Below are positions 38,383 through 46,556 of a DNA stretch of 64,000 nucleotides, piece after piece. Numbering within the stretch: the stretch's first letter is position 1; each line of letters begins with the position of its first letter. Source of the DNA: Paraniabella ginsengisoli. Its GTDB lineage: Bacteria > Bacteroidota > Bacteroidia > Chitinophagales > Chitinophagaceae. The position numbers and the translations under genes were made by a program. The notes under the pieces were generated by a model that worked only from the letters and a program-made list of their open reading frames with translations, did not search any database and had not been told where the DNA came from. The stretch lies in NCBI RefSeq assembly GCF_022513635.1, contig NZ_JAKWBL010000001.1, forward strand, positions 310,001 through 374,000, read 5' to 3'.

Positions 38383-38835
38383 ATGTCACTCGAACAAACA
38401 ATTAATACAGATATTAAAACCGCAATGTTGGCAAAAGATGCCAACGCACTTACAAGTTTGCGTGCGGTAAAAGCAGCTATTTTGTTGGCTAAAACTGCAG
38501 AAGGTGCAAAAGATGCAATCTCTGCAGATGAAGAAATTAAGATTGTGCAGAAATTAGTGAAACAAAGAAAAGATTCGCTGGAGATTTTTGAAAAACAGAA
38601 TCGACCCGACCTTGCTGAAAAAGAAAAGCAGGAAATCGCTGTAATTGAAAAGTATTTGCCAGCCCAACTTTCACCTGAAGAACTGAAAGCGGAATTGCAA
38701 AAGATCATTGCAGAAACGGGCGCATCATCTCCGGCAGATATGGGTAAAGTAATGGGCGTTGCAAGCAAAGCATTTGCAGGAAAAGCAGATGGTAAAGCCA
38801 TTTCAGCTATGGTAAAAGAATTGCTGGCTTCATAA
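38383..38835 (+). CDS. yqeY: GatB/YqeY domain protein
   Basis: Small helical protein related to the tRNA-binding tail of the GatB amidotransferase subunit; its role is uncertain, possibly tRNA-related. Recognisable parts are TDIKTAMLAKDANALTSLRA near the start, KQRKDSLEIFEKQNRPDLAE, EIAVIEKYLPAQLSPEEL and the C-terminal MGKVMGVASKAFAGKADGK. Length, 150 residues, is standard. It is intact, has its own terminator, and sits between the two inverted 55-bp repeats together with a lipase gene. Confidence 0.94.
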   Translation: MSLEQTINTDIKTAMLAKDANALTSLRAVKAAILLAKTAEGAKDAISADEEIKIVQKLVKQRKDSLEIFEKQNRPDLAEKEKQEIAVIEKYLPAQLSPEELKAELQKIIAETGASSPADMGKVMGVASKAFAGKADGKAISAMVKELLAS

Positions 38836-38858
38836 AAAGCTGATAATTTATTAAGCAA

Positions 38859-38894
38859 AAGGCTGTCAGAGTTGTAATGACTGGCAGCTTTTTT
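38859..38894 (+). terminator. intrinsic terminator after yqeY
   Basis: AAGGCTGTCAG pairs with CTGGCAGCTT around an 11-nt loop and runs into T6. It overlaps the 3' end of the convergent lipase gene by 2 nt. Confidence 0.75.
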
Positions 38895-40033
38895 ATTGCG
38901 GATAATGTTTCTGAATTAGAAAATAGTATGGCGCAAAATGATGATGTAAAAAGTTATCTTTTCCATCATCCTTAAATCGCTCGTCATACGCTGCGTCTGG
39001 AATTAATACAATTGGACTTCCTGCTCTCATATAGTTATTAGAAGGCGCGTATTCCGGTTGTTTAAATCCGGGTAAAGCGTCTTTAATTGCTAATTTATAG
39101 ATCATATTTCCTAAATATTTGGTGTACATTTTTTGTGCTTTTTGTGGTTTACGGTTTAATCTTCCATATAAAATACCACCAATCAATCGCACTCCAAATT
39201 TTTCTTTTTTAGTAATTGTTTCGTCTTGATTAAAGGATTAGGTTCATTCATATCCTGAATGCGCTGAATGGTATATGGTGACTCGGGTACCCAATCTTTA
39301 CGGTTGACAATAGTAAAGCCCCAACCATCACGCGTTATGTTTTCATAGTCGTAAGCATAATACATATTGCCTGGTTTAGGCGCGGCACTGCAATAAGTTT
39401 TAAATTGAATATCTTTCGGTAGTTCGCCATCCTGCTGCAAATAATACAGGTAGGAGCGTAGCAGAAAAGCAATGGCGCCTCCTGGCTATGCCCGAAAATA
39501 AAAACATCTTTTACGCCTTTTTGATAAAGGTCTTTTATTCTACTTACAATATCCGGGGCCATAGATGCCATTGACACAGTCCAGCCCACGTGCACAGTAG
39601 CCATGCTATCCGATGATAGTTTATACCTAAAATCAGTAGAATCGTTTAAGTGAAGACTGCCAATCGCAGGTATCATGGCTGCATAAAAATTGGCGAGCCA
39701 GCTCACTTTGTCACCTATTGTGCCACGTATAGAAATGACAGCTACACTGTCTTTACTTAAGTATAACGACCATTGATTTTTTAATCCTACTTCAGGAGAA
39801 CGGTACAGTTTTGTATATGGATCCGCTGTAGTTTTTCGCAAATTACTATCTGGTATGCTGCTGTCAAAATAGAACAGCGAGAATAGCGATACATATTCTT
39901 TAGGGTTAAAACCCGGCTGTAGTTTATGTTGGGCAAATACATTAATTGAAGCTGATAATATCAGGAAGAATAACGTTAGGTGTATTATTCTTTTCAAAAT
40001 AAAAGATTTAATAGATGATAGATAATAGACCAT
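38893..40033 (-). CDS. secreted lipase-like alpha/beta hydrolase (class 3 lipase type), two frameshifts
   Basis: Predicted exported serine hydrolase. A signal peptide (LTLFFLILSASINVFAQ) follows a short basic N-terminus. The nucleophile elbow reads FIFGHSQ, and one G added at plus-strand 39481-39482 gives GHSQGGAIAFLLRSYLYYL. A second lost base in the plus-strand T6 run (39205-39210) separates the last ~100 residues, which hold HHHFAPYYFLIQKHY, a likely source of the catalytic His. VVISIRGTIG-like text (AVISIRGTIGDKVSWLANF) is the typical class 3 lipase strand. Joined length is about 380 residues. Substrate unknown. Confidence 0.8.
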
Positions 40034-40080
40034 GGATGATGGACGTTTATCCGCCTGTGTAGGATTAGATATGTACTTTA

Positions 40081-40135
40081 GTTGACGCTGTCCGCCAGTT
40101 GGCGGAACGAAGATGCCACATATTCTTCAGCCGGG
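40081..40135 (-). repeat. dispersed intergenic repeat, right member of an identical inverted pair
   Basis: Exact reverse complement of 38268-38322 over 55 bp. The remaining 40034-40080 sequence is low-complexity (ATAGATGATAGATAATAGAC type). Confidence 0.95.
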
Positions 40136-40200
40136 TCAAAAAATGGGGAAGCTATTTTGCCGCTTTTCCCGTATCTGGATTTCATTAATTTAATTAAAAA

Positions 40201-40230
40201 ATAAAGCTCCGATTTTCAACGGAGCTTTAT
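40201..40230 (-). terminator. intrinsic terminator after mdh
   Basis: Perfect stem ATAAAGCTCCG/CGGAGCTTTAT with an 8-nt loop. On the minus strand it is followed by a T-rich run and lies just after the mdh stop. Confidence 0.88.
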
Positions 40231-40233
40231 TGT

Positions 40234-41163
40234 TTATAATGTTTTTAATACATCGTTCATCGTTCTAACTGCGTCTGCACTTTTATTAAACGCAGCCTGC
40301 TCCTCATCACTCAATTTGAAATCAAGAATCTGCTCCCATCCATTTCTACCAATTGTTACAGGAACTACCAACGAAATATCGCTTTGGCCATATTCTCCTT
40401 CCAGATAAACACCACTTGAGATGAGTTTTTTCTCATCACGAAGAATGCTTTCTACCATTGCAGCAGTGCCAGCTCCTGGTGCATACCATGCTGAAGTGCC
40501 GATCAATTTCGTAAGTGTAGCACCTCCAACCATTGTCGCCGCGACAATTTTTTGCTGTTGTTCTTCGCTTAAAAAATTAGTAACCGGAGTGCTACCCCAG
40601 GTAGCGTGTTTAATCAATGGAATCATTGTCGTATCTCCGTGACCACCGACAACTACAGCATTAAGATCAGCTGGAGAACATTGTAATTCCTGACTTAAAT
40701 AATAACGAAAACGAGCAGAATCAAGTGCGCCACCCATACCTATGATTTTATTTTTAGGTAGGCCGGAAGTTTTTAAAGTAAGATAATTCATCGTATCCAT
40801 TGGGTTGGAAACAACAATGATGATCGTATTGGGAGAATATTTTAAAATGTTTTCAGTAACACTTTTAACAATACCTGCATTTACGCCAATCAGTTCTTCT
40901 CTGGTCATTCCTGGTTTTCTTGGCAGGCCAGATGTTATAACCACAACATCAGAATTTTCTGTAGCCACATAATCGTTTGTTACGCCTTTTATTTTAGTAT
41001 CAAAACCCAAAAGGGCAGCGGTCTGCATCATGTCGATAGATTTCCCCTCGGCAACGCCCTCTTTGATGTCTAACAAAATTAATTCTGAAGCCAGCTCTTT
41101 GCGGGCAATATTATCGGCACAGGTAGCTCCTACTGCGCCAGCTCCCACTACGGTTACTTTCAT
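40234..41163 (-). CDS. mdh: malate dehydrogenase (LDH-like type)
   Basis: Oxidises malate to oxaloacetate with NAD in the TCA cycle. Seen are the Rossmann motif VVGAGAVGATCADN at the N-terminus, the substrate-binding Arg residues in GLPRKPGMTREEL, VVSNPMDTMNYL, GALDSARFRYYL and the catalytic His in VVGGHGDTTMIPL. Length, 309 residues, is typical of the MDH type 3 group used by Bacteroidota. The GLPRKPGMTR loop favours malate over lactate. The gene is intact, has its own terminator, and is transcribed away from tRNA-Gln. Confidence 0.95.
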   Translation of the reverse strand: MKVTVVGAGAVGATCADNIARKELASELILLDIKEGVAEGKSIDMMQTAALLGFDTKIKGVTNDYVATENSDVVVITSGLPRKPGMTREELIGVNAGIVKSVTENILKYSPNTIIIVVSNPMDTMNYLTLKTSGLPKNKIIGMGGALDSARFRYYLSQELQCSPADLNAVVVGGHGDTTMIPLIKHATWGSTPVTNFLSEEQQQKIVAATMVGGATLTKLIGTSAWYAPGAGTAAMVESILRDEKKLISSGVYLEGEYGQSDISLVVPVTIGRNGWEQILDFKLSDEEQAAFNKSADAVRTMNDVLKTL

Positions 41164-41288
41164 TTAAATTCTTTTAAATCATTAATAAAATATAGCATTT
41201 GCTAAATTAACAGTTACCATTCAAACCACGTTCATAACCTGCTGATATTTATAGTTAAAATCGGTTTGTAAATATTTTTTGAATTCTG

Positions 41289-41320
41289 TTTGCTAAAAAT
41301 AATTGAAATGCTTATTTTTG
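41289..41320 (+). promoter_or_regulatory. Bacteroidota promoter for tRNA-Gln
   Basis: A -33 TTTG (41289-41292) and -7 TATTTTTG (41313-41320) are separated by 20 nt. This fits the Bacteroidota sigma factor consensus, 29 nt ahead of the tRNA. Confidence 0.75.
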
Positions 41321-41349
41321 CGACCCCGATTGAGAAATCGGAACAGGAT

Positions 41350-41420
41350 TGACCCATGGTGTAATGGTAGCACTACTGATTTTGGTTCAGTTAGTTAAGG
41401 TTCGAATCCTTATGGGTCAA
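41350..41420 (+). tRNA. tRNA-Gln (anticodon TTG)
   Basis: Folds as a cloverleaf: acceptor TGACCCA (41350-41356) with TGGGTCA (41413-41419), D arm GGTGTAATGGTAGCAC, anticodon stem ACTGA/TCAGT around loop TTTTGGT (anticodon TTG), and T arm with GGTTCGAATCC. Length is 71 nt. A T-run follows about 35 nt downstream. Confidence 0.95.
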
Positions 41421-41511
41421 CAAAAGAGCAGGTCTTTTACGGACTTGCTTTTTTTATCGAAAATAACAAGACGCTTATCGAAAATTTTTTTAAAGGCAGT
41501 TTAAAATTAGA

Positions 41512-41519
41512 TACTTTTG
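41512..41519 (+). promoter_or_regulatory. Bacteroidota -7 box immediately before the Gfo/Idh gene
   Basis: TACTTTTG followed by three bases and ATG, so the transcript is probably leaderless. Confidence 0.6.
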
Positions 41520-41522
41520 ACC

Positions 41523-42497
41523 ATGCTTAAAGTAGGAATTGTAGGCGTTGGGCACCTCGGAAAATTTCATTTGAATAATTGGCTGGAGATTAAAGATGTA
41601 GAAGTAGTAGGATTTGTAGATCCTAATGATGAGAATGCAAATGCGGTAATTGAAAAGTATGCTATTAAGCGTTTTTTCGATACAAACGATTTTTTAAGCC
41701 AATGCGATGCCATTGATATTGTAGCCCCAACTAATTATCATTATGAATGGTGTGAAAAAGCTATAAAGCTGGGGAAACACGTGTTTGTGGAAAAACCTTT
41801 TGCACACACAATGGATGAGGCTCGCCAACTGGTGAAACTTGCTAAAGAATCGAACATTAAATTGCAGGTAGGCCATGTGGAACGATTTAACCCCGCCTTT
41901 CTCGCATTGAAGGGTGTTGATTTAAAACCAATGTTCATTGAGGTGCATCGCCTGGCACAGTTCAACCCACGAGGAACTGAAGTAAGTGTGATCCTGGATC
42001 TGATGATTCATGATATAGATATTATCTTGAGCCTGGTTAAAAGCGATGTGAAAAAGATATCTGCCAGCGGCGTTGCTGTAATGACCGATACGCCTGATAT
42101 TGCTAACGTAAGAATTGAATTTGATAATGGTTGTGTGGCTAATTTAACGTCCAGTCGTATATCTATGAAAAAAATGCGTAAGATGAGGGTGTTTCAAAAG
42201 GATGCCTACATTGGTATAGATTTTCTTGATAAAAAGACAGAGATCATAAAGTTAAAAGAGCCGCAGGATAAAGACGTATTCGCCTTTGAAATGGCTACTC
42301 CAAGCGGAACTAAAACTATCGCTATCGCAAATCCTCCCGTACCCGAGGTAAACGCGATCAGGCAGGAACTTGAAGAGTTTAAGGATGCTATTATCAATAA
42401 TACACAAACTGTAGTTTCCGAAATTGATGGTCTAAAAGCAATGGATGTTGCCCATCAGATACTTATAAAGATTGGTAATGCCAGCATAGCAGGCTAA
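41523..42497 (+). CDS. Gfo/Idh/MocA family NAD(P)-dependent oxidoreductase
   Basis: Cytoplasmic sugar-nucleotide or polyol dehydrogenase family. Seen are the Rossmann loop VGIVGVGHLGKFHL, the conserved EKP of KHVFVEKPFAHTMDEA, and the C-terminal sheet domain starting ALKGVDLKPMFIEVHRL with MIHDIDIILSL. Length, 325 residues, is standard. An ATG at 41523 is used because the promoter box ends 3 nt before it. A sugar-phosphate transferase gene follows within about 40 nt, so a role in making an unusual sugar for a glycan is likely; the exact substrate is unknown. Confidence 0.9.
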   Translation: MLKVGIVGVGHLGKFHLNNWLEIKDVEVVGFVDPNDENANAVIEKYAIKRFFDTNDFLSQCDAIDIVAPTNYHYEWCEKAIKLGKHVFVEKPFAHTMDEARQLVKLAKESNIKLQVGHVERFNPAFLALKGVDLKPMFIEVHRLAQFNPRGTEVSVILDLMIHDIDIILSLVKSDVKKISASGVAVMTDTPDIANVRIEFDNGCVANLTSSRISMKKMRKMRVFQKDAYIGIDFLDKKTEIIKLKEPQDKDVFAFEMATPSGTKTIAIANPPVPEVNAIRQELEEFKDAIINNTQTVVSEIDGLKAMDVAHQILIKIGNASIAG

Positions 42498-42535
42498 CAA
42501 GCATGTAGGCATAAGCATATAATTTAAATCTAATC

Positions 42536-43128
42536 ATCATTAAGATTTATAGTCGCTATATAAAACGTTTAACCGATATCCTGATTTCTTTTTGGGCCAT
42601 GGTGATCTTATTGCCTGTGGTGCTGATTGTGGCTATTAATATTTTAGTAAACGATAAAGGGCCTGTCATTTACAAGCAAAAGCGAGTAGGAAAGGATGGC
42701 AAACTTTTTTATATTTATAAATTCCGATCGATGGTTGTAGATGCGGAACCTAATGGTCCTCAACTTTCCTCCGATGATGATATACGGGTAACGCGATTAG
42801 GGCGCACTTTACGAAAATGGCGGCTTGATGAATTACCGCAACTTTGGAATATTTTTATTGGCGATATGAGCCTTGTTGGACCTCGGGCCGAAAGACTTTT
42901 TTTATTGAACAAATAGCACCCATGCAACCGGATTATAATAAGCTTTTAGAGGTCCGTCCAGGCTTAACGAGTTGGGGGATGGTGAAGTTTGGCTATGCGC
43001 ATAATGTAGAGGAAATGATAACCAGAAGTCAATACGATGTTGAGTATATTGAAAAGGTGTCTTTCCCTTTTGATTTTAAAGTCTTGATATATACGATTAA
43101 AATTATTTTTCAAGGAAAAGGAAAATAG
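42536..43128 (+). CDS. sugar-phosphate transferase (undecaprenyl-phosphate type), one frameshift, no normal start codon
   Basis: Membrane enzyme of the bacterial sugar transferase (PF02397) family that attaches the first sugar-phosphate to the lipid carrier. Seen are the hydrophobic MVILLPVVLIVAINIL, then GPVIYKQKRVGKDGKLFYIY, KFRSMVVDAE, LRKWRLDELPQLWNI and GDMSLVGPRAER. Frame is lost at a T7 run (42897-42903); an eighth T gives RLFFIEQIAPMQPDYNKL. The usual N-terminal amphipathic part (IKIYSRYIKRLTDILISFWA) is encoded from 42542 but has no ATG/GTG/TTG. ATT at 42539 or an error at 42536-42538 is possible; the first ATG, 42599, would delete it. Confidence 0.88.
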
Positions 43129-43134
43129 ATCCTA

Positions 43135-44041
43135 ATGCAGGACTTAAGATATTTATCCCGAACAGATATTGACGATAATTTATGGGATCAGGCTGTCAAA
43201 AAAGTCCTGCATGTGCTATATATGCTACAACCAAATGGTTAGATTGTAGCAGCCCTGGTTGGAAAGCCTTGGTTTGGGGCAATTACAAGGCAATTATGCC
43301 AGTTACTGTTAAACAAAAATTTGGAATACCTTATTTAGTACAGCCAGCATTTACGCAGCGGCTTGGTATCTTTTCTTCAACAGAAGTATCGGATGAAATC
43401 CGTTCCTGTTTTATATCTGCTTTAAAACAAAAATATCCGTTTGCTGAAATTTGCGTTAATGATGTATTTAAAATGTTTCCGGGAGTTCTAGAAAGAAAAA
43501 ATTACATCCTCAACCTGAACAGGCCGTATAGTGAAATAACTAATGAATATAAAGAAAGCCTTAAACAAGTACTAAAGCAGGTAACACTAAAGGGAAACCT
43601 TATATTACGAAAAAGCCAACATACAGAGCAAGCTGTAGGTTTTTTTAAAGAGCTAAATGGATCTAAAATAAATCTGACTGCATTTGATTATGTAAAAATA
43701 AAAAATGCCGCGAAAGTCTTTTCTCCTGAAAATGCATTTGTATATGAAGTGTACAACATCGATCAGATACTTCTCAGCACTGCTCTTTATTTCAAATTTG
43801 AAAACAGGTTATACAAAATAACAGCCGCTACGTCGGTGGGGGGCGCGCTGAAAAAGCGCATCATTTTATGATAGACCAAATCATAAAAGAACATGCTGGC
43901 AGAAATTTTATTTTAGATTTTGAAGGTAGCTCTATTCCCGGCGTCGAATCTTTTATAAAATCATTTGGTGCGATATTAGAACCGTACTATTTTTTAAAAT
44001 GGAATCATTTAAAATGGCCTTTAAGGCTCTTTAAACGATGA
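43135..44041 (+). CDS. GNAT-like acyltransferase-fold protein of unknown function, two frameshifts
   Basis: Not named with certainty. After correction it reads about 302 residues from MQDLRYLSRTDIDDNLWDQA. Frame is lost at an A6 run (43198-43203), where a seventh A gives AVKKSPACAIYATTKWLD. It is lost again at a G6 run (43839-43844), where a seventh G gives TSVGGRAEKAHHFMIDQII. The C-terminal part (NFILDFEGSSIPGVESF, then IKSFGAILEPYYF) has the look of a FemAB/GNAT fold. It lies 6 nt after the sugar transferase gene, so it probably acts in the same glycan pathway. Its 3' end overlaps convergent ispD by 11 nt. Confidence 0.7.
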
Positions 44042-44708
44042 GGTTTTCCAATACTTTCTCTGCTGTTGCCATATCTATCGGATGTGTAATCTTTAAATTC
44101 TGCTTTTCCCCTTCTACCAATGATACCATCATACCGAAAGCTTCTACTACACTTGCTTCATCGGTAAACCAATCTTTATAATCAATATTAAAAGCGGGGA
44201 TTAAAATTTTGCTATGAAAAACCTGTGGCGTTTGTACAAGCATTATTTTTTCACGATCGAGGGCCTCATTTAAACCATCTTCGGTAATCATACGAAGGCT
44301 GTCGCTGCATTTAATTACGGGTATTGCACTGCCGGACTCCAAAGCCTTTTCATAACAACGGTGTATCAGATCGGCTGAAAGCGTGCAACGCGCTGCATCA
44401 TGAACAAATACTATCGCCTCATCCGTAACCATTGAAAGCCCGTTCTTTACCGAATCGAACCTGGTAACGCCGCCAATAGTGATTCTTATCCTGTCTTTTT
44501 CAAAATAGGCGTCAATAATTTCGCGGCCCATATCTACATAGTCTTCCGCAAGAACTAATATAATCTGCATGTCATCATAGGAAGAGAGAAATGTGTTTAA
44601 TGTGTAATATAAAACGGGTTTGTTATGAAGCATTAAAAACTGTTTGGGTAAATCACCTCCCATTCTTTTTCCGGATCCTCCGGCAACTATAATCGCAACT
44701 TTGTTCAT
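44031..44708 (-). CDS. ispD: 2-C-methyl-D-erythritol 4-phosphate cytidylyltransferase
   Basis: Forms CDP-methylerythritol in the MEP isoprenoid pathway. The nucleotide-binding N-terminus VAIIVAGGSGKRMGGDLPKQF (residues 4-24) is followed by the family segment VFVHDAARC and TDEASVVEAFG near the C-terminus, with EGEKQNLKITHPIDM. Start MNKVAII is chosen since a TACATTTG box lies 4 nt upstream; the open frame further upstream runs through low-complexity repeats. Length, 225 residues, is normal. Confidence 0.95.
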   Translation of the reverse strand: MNKVAIIVAGGSGKRMGGDLPKQFLMLHNKPVLYYTLNTFLSSYDDMQIILVLAEDYVDMGREIIDAYFEKDRIRITIGGVTRFDSVKNGLSMVTDEAIVFVHDAARCTLSADLIHRCYEKALESGSAIPVIKCSDSLRMITEDGLNEALDREKIMLVQTPQVFHSKILIPAFNIDYKDWFTDEASVVEAFGMMVSLVEGEKQNLKITHPIDMATAEKVLENLIV

Positions 44709-44712
44709 GCGC

Positions 44713-44720
44713 CAAATGTA
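44713..44720 (-). promoter_or_regulatory. Bacteroidota -7 box immediately before ispD
   Basis: Minus strand TACATTTG, four bases, then ATG. Confidence 0.65.
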
Positions 44721-44729
44721 CGAAATGAG

Positions 44730-44775
44730 AGAAGAAGGAAGTCGGAAAGTCTGCAAGTCGGGAAGTCCGAAAGAC
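44730..44775. repeat. degenerate GGAAGTCCGAAA-type short tandem repeat
   Basis: GGAAGTCGGAAAGTCTGCAA then GTCGGGAAGTCCGAAAGAC: imperfect 8-10 bp units in the ispD-folC gap. Confidence 0.6.
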
Positions 44776-44836
44776 GCACACAATTATAATATTAGCCAAT
44801 TATTACATCGGCTGATTGGCTCATTACACCCCACCG

Positions 44837-44844
44837 TATATTTG
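44837..44844 (+). promoter_or_regulatory. Bacteroidota -7 box immediately before folC
   Basis: TATATTTG, four bases, then ATG. A possible -33 TTGG lies 17 nt upstream. Confidence 0.6.
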
Positions 44845-44848
44845 CTTT

Positions 44849-46135
44849 ATGAATTATCAGCAAACTTTAGATTATTTATATGATAAATTGCCCATGTTCA
44901 GTCGCGATGGAGGACAAGCCATTAAACCGGGATTTGCAAATATTATAGCACTTTGCGAGTTGCTGGACAATCCTCATAAAAACAAAAAATTTATTCATGT
45001 CGCGGGTACAAATGGCAAGGGTTCTGTAAGCCACATGCTGGCATCCATTTTACAATCTGCTGGTTATAAGACGGGGTTATACACTTCGCCACATTTAAAA
45101 GACTTTAGAGAACGCATAAAAATTGGCGGGCAAATGATCCCTGAAAAGGACGTTGTAGCATTTGTAGAACGAATAATGCCGGAGATAGAAAAAATACAAC
45201 CCAGCTTTTTTGAGATAACTGTAGCAATGGCATTTCATTATTTTGCAAACAACAATATTGATGTCGCGGTGATCGAAACCGGCATGGGCGGCCGGTTAGA
45301 TAGCACCAACATCATTAATCCGCTGTTGTCCGTTATTACAAATATTGGGTTTGATCATATGCAATTTTTAGGCGATACCTTGGAGAAAATTGCATTCGAA
45401 AAAGCCGGTATTATAAAGCCCAAAGTTCCGGTGGTTCTAGGTGAGCATGTACCAGAGACAGCGTCTGTTTTTAAAGAAGTTGCAATGAAAAAGGACGCGC
45501 CTTTCTATTTTGCAAACGAGTACTATCAAATGACAGAGTGGGAATACGAGAATAATGAACTGGTGATTCAGGTCGCCGAAGCTCATAAAGTAGATCATCA
45601 TAAATATTACCTTGATCTTAGCGGACAATACCAAACGAAGAACCTGCTTACCGTTTTGGAGAGTTGCCGCCATTTGAAAGCGGCCGGTTTTGATATACCC
45701 GATGCTGCGATAGCGCAAGGCCTTCGGCATGTAAAAAAGCAAACAGGCTTACATGGCCGTTGGGACACCATTCAGCAAAATCCAAAAGTGATTGTAGATG
45801 TAGCGCATAACGAAAGTGGAGTGCGGGAAGTATTAAATCAACTGGAGATCACAACGTATCATCGGTTGCATCTCATTTTAGGAATGGTTAAGGATAAAGA
45901 TGTTAAAGCTGTGTTGCAATTGTTGCCACCACACGCTATCTGTTATTTTACTAATGCTGATATTCCGCGTGCACTACCTGCTGGCGAGTTACAAGCGTTG
46001 GCTGCAAAATACAACCTGCAAGGAAATGTATTTATTAATGTTAATGAAGCACTTGCAGAAGCTAAAGCTCATGCGCATACGGACGATTTGATAATAATAT
46101 TCGGAAGCGTATTTTTGGTTGGAGAAATTTCATAA
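44849..46135 (+). CDS. folC: dihydrofolate synthase / folylpolyglutamate synthase
   Basis: Adds glutamate to dihydropteroate and to folates. Seen are the Mur-ligase-type ATP loop FIHVAGTNGKGSVSHM (residues 48-63), SPHLKDFRERI, the Glu-rich FEITVAMAFHYFA, VIETGMGGRLDSTNI and FDHMQFLGDTLEKIAFEKAGI, plus the C-terminal VDVAHNESGV. Start MNYQQTLDYLYDKL is chosen by family N-terminus and promoter position. Length, 428 residues, is standard; the gene is intact. The promoter lies back-to-back with that of ispD. A palindrome separates it from the DUF2200 gene, which may be co-transcribed. Confidence 0.95.
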   Translation: MNYQQTLDYLYDKLPMFSRDGGQAIKPGFANIIALCELLDNPHKNKKFIHVAGTNGKGSVSHMLASILQSAGYKTGLYTSPHLKDFRERIKIGGQMIPEKDVVAFVERIMPEIEKIQPSFFEITVAMAFHYFANNNIDVAVIETGMGGRLDSTNIINPLLSVITNIGFDHMQFLGDTLEKIAFEKAGIIKPKVPVVLGEHVPETASVFKEVAMKKDAPFYFANEYYQMTEWEYENNELVIQVAEAHKVDHHKYYLDLSGQYQTKNLLTVLESCRHLKAAGFDIPDAAIAQGLRHVKKQTGLHGRWDTIQQNPKVIVDVAHNESGVREVLNQLEITTYHRLHLILGMVKDKDVKAVLQLLPPHAICYFTNADIPRALPAGELQALAAKYNLQGNVFINVNEALAEAKAHAHTDDLIIIFGSVFLVGEIS

Positions 46136-46155
46136 CCCACGATTTAAATCGTGGG
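46136..46155. repeat. perfect 20-bp palindrome
   Basis: CCCACGATTTAAATCGTGGG begins immediately after the folC stop. It may form a hairpin, but no T-run follows, so it is more like a dispersed palindrome than a terminator. Confidence 0.85.
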
Positions 46156-46169
46156 CCAAAAACAAAAAA

Positions 46170-46534
46170 ATGAATACATCAGACACGCACAACCAGCGTA
46201 TTGCAAAAATGACTTTTTCTTCTGTCTATCCGCATTATTTGGAAAAAGTCGAAAAAAGGGAAGAACAAAGGAAGAATTACATCAGGTGATAACCTGGCTT
46301 ACAGGCTTTGACGAAAAAAAGCTACAGCAACTCATTAAAGAAAAAGTAACTTTTGAAACATTCTTCGAACACGCTACACTAAATTCTAATGCACATCTTA
46401 TTACGGGAATGATTTGCGGGTACCGGATTGAAGAAATCGAAAATACTTTAACCAGGCAGGCAAGATATCTGGATAAGTTGGTTGACGAGTTAGCAAAAGG
46501 TCGGAAGATGGAGAAAATCTTGCGTGGCTCGTAG
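46170..46534 (+). CDS. DUF2200 domain protein, one frameshift
   Basis: Small conserved protein of unknown function. The family N-terminus MNTSDTHNQRIAKMTFSSVY is in one frame and KGRTKEELHQVITWLTGFDE onward in another. One A added to the A6 run at 46252-46257 joins them as YLEKVEKKGRTKEELH. The rest (FFEHATLNSNAHLITGMICG, IEEIENTLTRQARYLDKL) is typical of DUF2200. Corrected length is about 121 residues, which is the family norm. The start is 34 nt after folC. Confidence 0.85.
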
Positions 46535-46556
46535 AAGTTTTTTATACGAAATGTAT

